A stretch of DNA of 5,737 bases from an uncultured Collinsella sp. (GTDB lineage Bacteria > Actinomycetota > Coriobacteriia > Coriobacteriales > Coriobacteriaceae). The notes below the pieces were generated by a model, which saw only the letters and a program-made list of their open reading frames with translations, was not told where the DNA came from and did no database searches. A program made the translations under genes and the position numbers. This document shows positions 1-5,737 of this stretch, in pieces (positions within the stretch are counted from its first letter, which is position 1; each line of letters opens with the position of its first letter). The stretch spans positions 1 to 5,737 of the forward strand of contig URZJ01000121.1 of the NCBI GenBank assembly GCA_900552395.1. The letters are read 5' to 3'.

Positions 1-397
1 CCGACAGCACCTGCACCGCACGCTCACCCATCTACAGCAGCGCGGCATCAAGGCCGGCGTGGTGCTCAACCCCGCCACCCCCGTGTGCGCGCTCGAGAGC
101 ATCATCGACGTTGTCGATATGGTGCTGCTGATGAGCGTGAACCCCGGCTTTGGCGGCCAGAGCTTTATTCCCGGTACCATTGCCAAACTGCACGAGCTCA
201 AGGCCATGTGCGAGCGCTACGGCGTGTCGCCCATGATCGAGGTCGACGGCGGCATCTCTTCCAAGAACATCGCCGAGGTCGTCAAGGCCGGCGCCAACGT
301 GCTCGTGGCCGGTTCTGCCGTATTTAAGTCCGAAGATCCCGCTGCCGAGGTTGCGCTGCTGCAGAAGCTGGGCAACGAGGCCGCACAGGAGGCATAA
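1..397 (+). CDS. rpe: Ribulose-phosphate 3-epimerase, C-terminal part (5' end outside window)
   Basis: Interconverts D-ribulose 5-phosphate and D-xylulose 5-phosphate in the cytosolic pentose phosphate pathway. The frame is open from base 2 to the TAA at 395-397, giving about 131 residues of a protein that is usually near 220, so roughly the first 40% lies left of the window. Visible family signatures are NPATP, the loop LLMSVNPGFGGQSFIP (beta/alpha barrel, phosphate side), EVDGGI and VAGSAVF. The Asp of EVDGGI (codon 245-247) matches the conserved metal-binding catalytic Asp; the N-terminal His and Asp metal ligands are outside the window. An internal GTG at 59 is not the real start, because conserved family sequence (HRTL...GIKAGV) precedes it in frame. 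An AGGAGG at 387-392, inside the end of this gene, probably serves the next gene. Identity is secure; only the N-terminus is unseen. Confidence 0.95.
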   Translation, partial: RQHLHRTLTHLQQRGIKAGVVLNPATPVCALESIIDVVDMVLLMSVNPGFGGQSFIPGTIAKLHELKAMCERYGVSPMIEVDGGISSKNIAEVVKAGANVLVAGSAVFKSEDPAAEVALLQKLGNEAAQEA

Positions 398-403
398 ACC
401 CTT

Positions 404-1582
404 ATGACCGCAGGTCAAAACCGCATACCCGTGAATCTTGACTATGCCGCCTCGACGCCCATGCGCGCCGAGGCGCTCCTTGCGCAGCGCGAGTACGACG
501 ACAGCGAGCTTGCCGGCGTCAACCCCAACTCGCTGCATTCGCTCGGCCGCAAGGCTGCCGCGCGTCTGGAGGTTGCACGTCGCGAGATCGCCCGCAGCTT
601 TGGCGCGCGCGTCCGCCCGTCCGAGATTGTACTGACCAACGGCGGCACCGAAGCCAACCAGCTGGCGCTGCTCGGTCTTGCCGAGGGCACTCGTCAGCGC
701 GATCGCAAGCGCGATCGTGTAATCGTTTCGGCCATCGAGCACGATTCGATTCTGGACAACCTGCCGTTGCTGCGTGCCGCCGGCTTTACCGTCGACCTGG
801 TGCAGCCCTGCCGCATGGGCTACATTGAGCCTGCCACGCTTGTCGAGCTACTAGGCGACGACGTGGCGCTCGTGAGCATCATGGTTGCCAACAACGAGAC
901 CGGCGTGGTGCAGCCCATCCGCGAGCTTGCCGCGGCCACGCATACCGTTGGCGCCCTGTTCCACACCGATGCCATCCAGGGGTATCTGCATATTCCGCTC
1001 GATGTCACCGAGCTGGGCGTCGACGCCATGTCCGTCGCAGCCCACAAGATCGGTGGCCCCGTGGCATCCGGCGCGCTCTACCTTAAGAACCGCACGCCGC
1101 TGCGCCCGCGCATCTTTGGCGGCGGACAGGAAGCCGGACGTCGTGCCGGCACGCAAGACCTGCGCACGCAGCTCGCCTTTGCCGCTGCCGCCTCGTCTCT
1201 GACGCCCCATGTGGCTCAGGAGCGCGCGAAGCTGCAAGCCCTTTCCGACAAGCTCTACGCCACGCTTACGGCCCACCAGCGCATTCACGCCACCATGGGT
1301 GACTACGCACAAGCCGACCGTCTGCCCGGCATGGTATCGATCTACATTGACGGCATGGACTCCGAGGAACTCATCATCAAGCTCGACGCCGCCGGCTTTG
1401 AGGTGTCGGCAGGCTCGGCATGCTCGAGTGGCAGCATGGACCCGAGCCATGTTTTAAGCGCGATGGGCATCGGTCGCGAGCAGGCATTGGGCGCACTACG
1501 CATTTCCTTTGACGACCGCGTGAATCCGGACGATCTGGACGAGTTTGCCCAGACGCTGCTCTCGATCGTAGGCGCCGCATGA
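404..1582 (+). CDS. Cysteine desulfurase, IscS/NifS type (group I)
   Basis: PLP-dependent aminotransferase-fold enzyme that takes sulfur from L-cysteine as a persulfide, releasing alanine, to supply Fe-S cluster assembly and tRNA thiolation. The product has 392 residues, normal for the family. Landmarks in order: NLDYAASTP (11-19), GGTEAN phosphate-binding loop (80-85), His113 in AIEHDS (stacks on PLP), NNETG (163-167), Asp189 and Gln192 in TDAIQ, the Schiff-base Lys215 in AAHKIGGP, RAGTQ (247-251), and catalytic Cys340 in SAGSACSSGS. The Cys-loop context matches group I (IscS/NifS) rather than the SufS type. The ATG at 404 is preceded by AGGAGG at 387-392, 11 nt away, which is long but workable. 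It lies 6 nt after rpe and overlaps the next gene by 4 nt. No IscU, SufU or MnmA gene is visible beside it, so the sulfur acceptor cannot be named and I give no gene symbol. Confidence 0.95.
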   Translation: MTAGQNRIPVNLDYAASTPMRAEALLAQREYDDSELAGVNPNSLHSLGRKAAARLEVARREIARSFGARVRPSEIVLTNGGTEANQLALLGLAEGTRQRDRKRDRVIVSAIEHDSILDNLPLLRAAGFTVDLVQPCRMGYIEPATLVELLGDDVALVSIMVANNETGVVQPIRELAAATHTVGALFHTDAIQGYLHIPLDVTELGVDAMSVAAHKIGGPVASGALYLKNRTPLRPRIFGGGQEAGRRAGTQDLRTQLAFAAAASSLTPHVAQERAKLQALSDKLYATLTAHQRIHATMGDYAQADRLPGMVSIYIDGMDSEELIIKLDAAGFEVSAGSACSSGSMDPSHVLSAMGIGREQALGALRISFDDRVNPDDLDEFAQTLLSIVGAA

Positions 1583-2388
1583 TCGTCGCCGAGCTTGAGC
1601 GCGCGCTGCTGGCACGCTATCCCAAGACCGATGCCGAGAGTTGGGACCATGTAGGATTCTCCGTCGGCGACCCTGCCGCGGAGATTACCGGTGTTGCCTG
1701 CGCACTCGATGCGACCGAAGCCAATGTGCACCGCGCCCAGGAGGCCGGCGCCAACGTGCTGCTAACGCATCATCCCATCTATATCAAGGCGCCCGAGGCG
1801 TTTTGTCCGTCGGATTCCACACGCCCCCAATGCAGCGCCGCGCTGTACGAGGCAGCTCGTTGCGGCGTGAGCATCATCTCGCTTCACACCAACCTGGACC
1901 GCTCGCACGAAGCGCGCGTTCGCCTGAGCGATTTGCTAGGCGCAAAGCCCATAAGCTCGCTGGAGCATGCGGACGAGCCTGAACTCACCGGTCTGGGCGC
2001 CCTTGCGACCCTCAACGACCCCTGCAGCCTGCGCGACCTTGCCGCCCGCGCCGCCCAGGAGTTTGGCAGCGACCCGCGCGTGTGGGGCGAGGCAGATCAC
2101 CCGTGCCGCACCATCGCCATTTTGGGCGGCTCCTTAGGCGACTTTGGAGAGCTCGCCATCGCCGCGGGCGCAGATGTTATCGTGACGGGCGAGGCAGGCT
2201 ACCACGTGGCACAGGACCTTGCCTTGCGCGGGCTGCCGGTGATCTTGCTCGGCCACGACCGCTCCGAGGAGCCGTTCGTTGATATATTGATGAACTCTGC
2301 AGTTGACGCCGGGGTCGACCCCCGTCATGCGATTAAAATACTGAACCCTTGCCAATGGTGGACTGTGACAAAAGGAGAGAACTTATGA
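1579..2388 (+). CDS. Nif3-like dinuclear metal-centre protein (YbgI/DUF34 family)
   Basis: Member of the widespread NIF3/YbgI family, which forms toroidal hexamers with a two-metal site per subunit. Databases often label it 'GTP cyclohydrolase I type 2 homolog', but the physiological role is unsettled; roles in metal handling or metabolite repair have been proposed. The product has 269 residues, the short form, without the PII-like insert of the roughly 370-residue versions. The expected metal ligands are all present: His64-His65 in LLTHHPIY, His103 and Asp107 in SLHTNLD, and His226 with Glu230 in LLGHDRSEE, preceded by the family motif TGEAGYHVAQD (203-213). SWDHVGFSVGD (21-31) is the usual N-terminal motif. 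The ATG at 1579 sits in an ATGA overlap with the desulfurase stop, implying coupled translation. A zinc-ribbon coiled-coil gene follows, a pairing also known in other actinobacteria (for example Rv2230c and Rv2229c of Mycobacterium tuberculosis, from memory). Confidence 0.93.
   Translation: MIVAELERALLARYPKTDAESWDHVGFSVGDPAAEITGVACALDATEANVHRAQEAGANVLLTHHPIYIKAPEAFCPSDSTRPQCSAALYEAARCGVSIISLHTNLDRSHEARVRLSDLLGAKPISSLEHADEPELTGLGALATLNDPCSLRDLAARAAQEFGSDPRVWGEADHPCRTIAILGGSLGDFGELAIAAGADVIVTGEAGYHVAQDLALRGLPVILLGHDRSEEPFVDILMNSAVDAGVDPRHAIKILNPCQWWTVTKGENL
2371..2379 (+). promoter_or_regulatory. Shine-Dalgarno site deciding the start of the zinc-ribbon gene
   Basis: The run AAAGGAGAG lies inside the last codons of the Nif3-like gene and ends 5 nt before the ATG at 2385. 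It is the strongest ribosome-binding site in the cluster and supports the ATG in the ATGA overlap over an in-frame TTG at 2349, which would add 12 residues that do not look like the family N-terminus. Confidence 0.75.
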
Positions 2389-3104
2389 GCGCCGGCGCTA
2401 CGCTACTCAAGCTGCAACAGATCGATTTGGAGCTCGCCCGCAACAAGAGCGAACTTGCCAATATGCCGGAGCTCAAGGAGCTCGCTTCCAAGCGCAAGAC
2501 CTATGTGAAGCTCAAGTCCGAGATGACCAAGCTCTACGCCCAGCGCAAGGATCTGGACATTGAGCTCGACGATCTCAACACCACCGAGATTCAGACCAAC
2601 AACGCCATCGAGGCCGCCAAGAAGCGCCACGTGGACGGCTCCGACTACCGCGAGGTTCAGGACCTGGAGAACGAGCTCGCCACCCTGGCCAAGCGCTTGG
2701 ACAAGATCGAGCACACCCGCAAGGACGTCGTCGTCGCCCATAAGGAAGCGCTTGACCGAGAGGCTCGCGCGCAGGCCATCATCGCCAAGTTCGAGGAGGG
2801 CGTGAAGGCCGATACCAAGGCTGCCCGCGCCAAGGCTGCCAATCTGCAGGCTCAGATCGATGCCGCCACCAAGGAGCGCACCGCGCTTGCCGCCACGCTG
2901 CCGACCGACGTGCTCACCGATTACGAACGTCTGCTCAAGCAGTTCCGCGGCCTGGCCGTCGAGACCATCAAGGGCAACATCCCCACGGTCTGCCACACCG
3001 CGCTGCAGGCATCGTCCATGAGTGACCTCAACCACGACGGTAGCGAGATTACGCACTGCCCGTACTGCCACCGCCTGCTGGTGCTCCCGAACAAGGAAGC
3101 TTAA
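2385..3104 (+). CDS. Coiled-coil protein with C-terminal zinc ribbon (CT398/C4-type family)
   Basis: The product has 239 residues. Residues about 5-195 are almost entirely charged, Lys/Glu/Ala/Leu-rich helix, predicted as a long antiparallel coiled-coil hairpin. It includes the typical segment HVDGSDYREVQDLENEL (82-98), which resembles the conserved 'ReyqaLqhEi' turn of the family. The tail carries a zinc-ribbon knuckle, CPYCHRLLV (225-233). In relatives the tail has two CxxC pairs; here the first is reduced to Cys203-His204, with Ala at the position of the second Cys, so zinc binding may use His204 or another His, or be weakened. Relatives such as Chlamydia CT398 and Helicobacter HP0958 bind partner proteins or RNA, but the role in actinobacteria is not established, and I infer only a cytosolic scaffold or nucleic-acid-binding protein. 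It overlaps the Nif3-like gene by 4 nt and is 3 nt from coaBC. Confidence 0.88.
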   Translation: MSAGATLLKLQQIDLELARNKSELANMPELKELASKRKTYVKLKSEMTKLYAQRKDLDIELDDLNTTEIQTNNAIEAAKKRHVDGSDYREVQDLENELATLAKRLDKIEHTRKDVVVAHKEALDREARAQAIIAKFEEGVKADTKAARAKAANLQAQIDAATKERTALAATLPTDVLTDYERLLKQFRGLAVETIKGNIPTVCHTALQASSMSDLNHDGSEITHCPYCHRLLVLPNKEA

Positions 3105-3107
3105 ACG

Positions 3108-4319
3108 ATGGCGGCACCCAATAATTCAATGCAACTTGAGGGAAAAACGATCCTGCTGGGCATTACCGGCGGGATCGCCGCCTATAAGTCGTGCAACATC
3201 GTACGCCTGCTGCAAAAGCGCGGCGCACGTGTCAAAGTCGTTATGAGCGAGCATGCCACGGAGTTCGTGGGCCCGCTCACGTTCCGCGCGCTCACCAATG
3301 AGCCGGTCGCGGTTGGGCTATTCGACGACCCGTCTGACCCCATCCACCATATCTCGCTTGCGCAGGAGCCCGATCTGGTGGTCGTGGCGCCCGCGACGGC
3401 CAATATCATCGCCAAGATGGCCAACGGCATCGCCGACGACCTCATCTCCACCACGCTGCTTGCCACGCCGCGCCCCATCGTGATCGCACCGGCCATGAAC
3501 AATGGCATGTGGAAGGCACCGGCCACACAGGCCAACATGGCCACGTTGCGCGACCGCGGCGTTCACGTGGTGGGACCCGGCAGCGGCTACCTTGCGTGCG
3601 GCGACGTGGACACGGGCCGCATGAGCGAGCCCGAGGACATCGTCGAGGCTGTCTGTGAGGTGCTCAACCCCGTGCCGCAAGACCTGACGGGCAAGCGCAT
3701 CGTCATCACCGCCGGCCCCACGCACGAGCCGATCGACCCGGTGCGATTCATTGGCAACCGTTCTTCGGGCAAGATGGGCATCGCCCTGGCGGGGGAGGCC
3801 GCACGTCGCGGTGCCGCCGTCACGCTCGTGCTGGGACCGACATCGCTCGATGTTCCCCGCGGTGTGGAGTGCGTGCACGTACAGACCGCCGCTGAAATGC
3901 TCAAGGCAGCGCTGAGCGCCTTCCAGACGGCCGACGCGGCCATTTGCGCCGCCGCCGTCGCCGACTACACGCCGGCGGCCCCGGCGGACCATAAACTCAA
4001 AAAGGCCAACGAGCGCCTGGATCGCATCGAACTGGTCGAGACGGTCGATATCTTGGCTGAGCTCTCGCGCCAAAAGGGAGAGCGGTGCGTGATCGGCTTT
4101 GCAGCCGAGACCGATAACGTCGTGGAGTACGCTGAGCGTAAATTGGCCCGCAAGGGCTGCGATGCGATCATCGCCAACGATGTCTCGCGCGCCGATTCGG
4201 GCTTTGGAACCGATACCAACAAGGCTTGGATTGCAAGTGCAGCAGGGACGCAGGAACTTCCTGTGCTAACAAAACCCCAGCTCGCTGATACAATTTTGGA
4301 CTTGCTCAAAAATAATTAA
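3108..4319 (+). CDS. coaBC: Bifunctional phosphopantothenoylcysteine decarboxylase / phosphopantothenate-cysteine ligase
   Basis: Catalyses two consecutive steps of coenzyme A synthesis: CTP-dependent joining of 4'-phosphopantothenate to cysteine (CoaB half), then FMN-dependent decarboxylation to 4'-phosphopantetheine (CoaC half). The product has 403 residues, full length. CoaC half: flavin-fold start ILLGITGGIAAYKS (15-28), active-site His81 in HHISLA, PATANIIAKMANG (95-107), the PAMNNGMW substrate clamp (128-135), and Cys164 in YLACGDVDTGRM on the mobile flap. CoaB half: ITAGPTHEPIDPVRFIGNRSSGKMG (200-224, with Asn217), AAAVADY (281-287), the KLKK lysine motif (296-299), GFAAETDN (330-337), and the substrate-end motif ANDVS...GFGTDTNKA (356-373). 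The ATG at 3108 has AAGGAAG at 3093-3099 at good distance; an internal Met8 has no ribosome site. The gene closes the operon. No T-tract terminator follows, only an inverted repeat running into the tRNA promoter. Confidence 0.97.
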   Translation: MAAPNNSMQLEGKTILLGITGGIAAYKSCNIVRLLQKRGARVKVVMSEHATEFVGPLTFRALTNEPVAVGLFDDPSDPIHHISLAQEPDLVVVAPATANIIAKMANGIADDLISTTLLATPRPIVIAPAMNNGMWKAPATQANMATLRDRGVHVVGPGSGYLACGDVDTGRMSEPEDIVEAVCEVLNPVPQDLTGKRIVITAGPTHEPIDPVRFIGNRSSGKMGIALAGEAARRGAAVTLVLGPTSLDVPRGVECVHVQTAAEMLKAALSAFQTADAAICAAAVADYTPAAPADHKLKKANERLDRIELVETVDILAELSRQKGERCVIGFAAETDNVVEYAERKLARKGCDAIIANDVSRADSGFGTDTNKAWIASAAGTQELPVLTKPQLADTILDLLKNN

Positions 4320-4345
4320 AAAAGTTCTTGCACAAGTCCAAAGTT
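4292..4345 (+). repeat. Inverted repeat across coaBC stop and tRNA promoter
   Basis: Arms 4295-4304 (TTTGGACTTG) and 4333-4342 (CAAGTCCAAA) are perfect complements. With one G-T pair they extend outward to 13 bp (4292-4304 with 4333-4345). The spacer is 28 nt and AT-rich. The left arm is the last coaBC codons before its stop; the right arm overlaps the end of the tRNA gene's -35 region. There is no T run after it, so it does not look like a standard intrinsic terminator. It might slow or process the coaBC transcript, or be chance. Confidence 0.5.
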
Positions 4346-4357
4346 TCGGGTTAATAT
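4328..4357 (+). promoter_or_regulatory. Probable sigma-70-type promoter of tRNA-Pro
   Basis: A TTGCAC box (4328-4333) and a TAATAT box (4352-4357) are separated by 18 nt in an otherwise AT-rich gap, about 42 nt ahead of the tRNA. TATACT at 4355-4360 is an overlapping alternative -10. This would let the tRNA be transcribed independently of the coaBC operon, with a leader of about 35 nt. Confidence 0.55.
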
Positions 4358-4399
4358 ACTCCCTGTTGCGAGCGAGAGCAGAGCAACAAACAAAAGCTT

Positions 4400-4473
<74 letters not shown>

Positions 4474-4480
4474 CAACTGG

Positions 4481-4514
4481 ACCGGATTGTTGAGAAATCA
4501 GCAATCCGGTTTTT
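4481..4514 (+). terminator. Intrinsic terminator after tRNA-Pro
   Basis: Stem 4481-4493 pairs with 4498-4510 over 13 bp (one G-T pair), closed by a GAAA tetraloop of the stable GNRA class (4494-4497), and runs into T4510-T4514. It begins 7 nt after the discriminator base, so it ends the tRNA transcript cleanly. It likely belongs to the same genome as the 3' half of the tRNA. Confidence 0.9.
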
Positions 4515-4642
4515 CGTTTCCTGTCCCAACAATCAAACCAAGCGATCGAACAGCGGTAAACAACCCGCCGCACACAGCGACAAACCACATCACGGCAAGC
4601 CCCCGTATTTGTTGGCGGACCACCGTAATATATCGCTCGAAT

Positions 4643-4652
4643 CAATCGATTG
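4643..4652. repeat. Short palindrome upstream of the transporter gene
   Basis: CAATCGATTG is a perfect 10-bp palindrome located 43 nt before the transporter start, in the region where a promoter or operator would lie. A possible -10 (TAATACT, 4671-4677) follows, but no convincing -35 with normal spacing can be picked. It could be a repressor site for the efflux gene; a single short palindrome is weak evidence. The rest of 4515-4686 shows no gene or RNA that I can support. Confidence 0.25.
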
Positions 4653-4695
4653 CCGCACTGTTTTTGTAAGTAATACTGAAGTAATTAGAGGAACC

Positions 4696-5737
4696 ATGAA
4701 GAAGAGTCTGCTTGCACTGGCTTCGGGCGCGTTCATTCTCGGTGCCGCCGAGTTCGTGATGATGGGCATTCTGCCGCAGGCCGCGGCCGCCACCGGCGTG
4801 GACATCCCCACCGCAGGCCATTACATTTCCGCGTATGCGATCGGCGTGTGCTTCGGCACACTGATTCTGGTATTCGGCCGCAAGGTGCCGCCGAAGGACC
4901 TCATCATATTGTTTATGGTGATTGCCTTGGTGGGCAATCTGGCTTCCGCATTCTCCGTCAATGCCGCCATGCTGGTCGTCGCACGATTCGTCGCCGGCCT
5001 GCCGCACGGCGCATTCTTCGGCACAGCCACACTCATCGCCAAGACTCTGGCGGAGGAAGGCAAGGAGGCGCAGGCCGTATCCGTGATGGTCACCGGACAG
5101 ACCGTGGCCAATATGCTCGGCGTACCGGCGGGCACCTTGATGGCCGAGTTCCTTTCCTGGCGTCTTGCCTTCGGCATTTTGGCCGCTTGGGCGGCAATGA
5201 CGATTGTGCTGGCGTCGGCGTGGATTCCGTACGTTGCACCGATCAAGGACGCAGGCATCGCCGGTCAGTTCAAGTTCCTCACCCGCCGTGGCCCGTGGGT
5301 GATTTTGGCCGCCGTGTTCACCGGCAATGCCGGTGTGTTCTGCTGGTGGAGCTACGTCTCCCCTTGGCTGCAGAAAACCGGCGGATGGTCGTCTTCCCTG
5401 GTGCCGATGCTGATGATGCTTGCCGGCTTTGGTATGGTCATCGGCGGTCTGCTTGGAGGTCGTCTGACCGACCATTGGAGGCATGCCGGCGCGGCCGCAA
5501 TAGGTCAGTCCATCTCCTGCCTCGGCTTGTTGCTGGTGCTTATCACTCCGGGTAATCAGCCGATGACCGCTGTACTGACGTTCTGGATCGCCATCGGATT
5601 GTTCTTTACTTCCGCTCCACAGCAATTGCTGATGACCGAAGCCGGCCAGGGCGGCGGCGAGCTGATCGCCGGCGCGGCTGTACAGGTGGCGTTTAACTTC
5701 GGCAATGCCATCGGCTCGATTGTCGGCGGCGCGATGC
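4696..5737 (+). CDS. AraJ-like MFS transporter (DHA1-type efflux), 3' end outside window
   Basis: Proton-coupled inner-membrane transporter of the major facilitator superfamily, close to the AraJ/YdhP/chloramphenicol-efflux group; the substrate cannot be told from sequence. The 347 codons seen hold about eleven of twelve expected membrane helices: roughly 4-27, 42-61, 69-88, 92-115, 127-150, 156-177, 200-221, 235-256, 264-284, 289-313 and 325-347. Group hallmarks are LGAAEFVMMGILP in helix 1, AGHYISAYAIGVCFG in helix 2, ARFVAGLPHGAFFG in helix 4, and the antiporter-type stretch GQTVANMLGVPAGT (134-147) in helix 5. The central loop is about 178-198. Probably 40-50 residues are missing at the right edge. 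The ATG at 4696 has AGAGGA at 4687-4692, rather close. Codon choice differs from the left genes: proline is CCG in 11 of 14, phenylalanine is TTC in 17 of 21, and leucine TTG occurs nine times, which suggests another source genome. Confidence 0.9.
   Translation, partial: MKKSLLALASGAFILGAAEFVMMGILPQAAAATGVDIPTAGHYISAYAIGVCFGTLILVFGRKVPPKDLIILFMVIALVGNLASAFSVNAAMLVVARFVAGLPHGAFFGTATLIAKTLAEEGKEAQAVSVMVTGQTVANMLGVPAGTLMAEFLSWRLAFGILAAWAAMTIVLASAWIPYVAPIKDAGIAGQFKFLTRRGPWVILAAVFTGNAGVFCWWSYVSPWLQKTGGWSSSLVPMLMMLAGFGMVIGGLLGGRLTDHWRHAGAAAIGQSISCLGLLLVLITPGNQPMTAVLTFWIAIGLFFTSAPQQLLMTEAGQGGGELIAGAAVQVAFNFGNAIGSIVGGAM

Noticed and set aside
2311..2322. 12-bp palindrome GGGGTCGACCCC
   Set aside because: It encodes ordinary Nif3-like residues in GC-rich coding sequence, is not repeated, and has no T run after it; likely chance.
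2303..2339. Possible internal promoter (TTGACG ... TAAAAT) near the end of the Nif3-like gene
   Set aside because: The spacing is 25 nt, too long for a usual promoter, and the region is coding.
2403..3071. 222-residue Leu/Gly/Val-rich open frame on the - strand
   Set aside because: Exact antisense of the coiled-coil gene; Lys/Glu codons read backwards give Leu, and no start signal or family motif is present.
3318..4073. 251-residue - strand open frame opposite coaBC, and similar frames opposite rpe and the desulfurase (32-742, 851-1450)
   Set aside because: His/Arg/Gly-rich shadows produced by codon bias of the well-identified + strand genes.
4642..5625. 327-residue open frame on the - strand opposite the transporter
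   Set aside because: Its composition (His, Gly, Gln and Arg-rich, no domain) is typical of the antisense of a GC-rich membrane-protein gene; the + strand has a clear MFS protein.

Overview
The window reads as two unlike pieces that meet at a tRNA-Pro gene. Positions 1 to about 4400 carry a tightly packed, co-directional housekeeping cluster on the + strand. The GC-rich codon use, the gene content and the pairing of a Nif3-like gene with a coiled-coil zinc-ribbon gene suggest a high-GC actinobacterium. My best guess is the Coriobacteriia (Collinsella-like); this is inference from the look of the proteins, without a search.

Layout of the left piece: the 3' end of rpe (ribulose-phosphate 3-epimerase, cut by the window edge); a PLP-dependent cysteine desulfurase of the IscS/NifS type; a Nif3-like dinuclear-metal protein; a coiled-coil protein with a C-terminal zinc ribbon; and complete coaBC, which makes 4'-phosphopantetheine for coenzyme A. 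Gaps are 6 and 3 nt, and two junctions are 4-nt ATGA stop/start overlaps, so the five genes look like one translationally coupled operon. The products concern sugar phosphates, sulfur mobilisation, metal handling and CoA. They look like co-expressed housekeeping functions rather than one pathway, although CoaBC uses cysteine and the desulfurase consumes it.

After coaBC comes a promoter-like sequence and tRNA-Pro(GGG). A strong hairpin terminator with a GAAA loop follows. After a further stretch of roughly 180 nt, the window ends inside an AraJ-like major facilitator (DHA1-type drug/sugar efflux) gene that runs off the right edge.

The most informative observation is in the tRNA. Its D, anticodon and T arms are perfect, but the acceptor stem has two adjacent non-pairs (A5/G68 and C6/A67). 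Each half looks like a good tRNA-Pro whose partner is missing. The transporter gene also differs in codon choice from the left genes: proline is almost always CCG, phenylalanine is mostly TTC, and TTG leucines are common. The simplest reading is a junction inside the conserved tRNA core between two genomes. It could be an assembly chimera in a metagenome (perhaps Collinsella-like joined to Bifidobacterium-like DNA) or real recombination at a tRNA gene. I see no phage, CRISPR, insertion sequence or new defence-like system.
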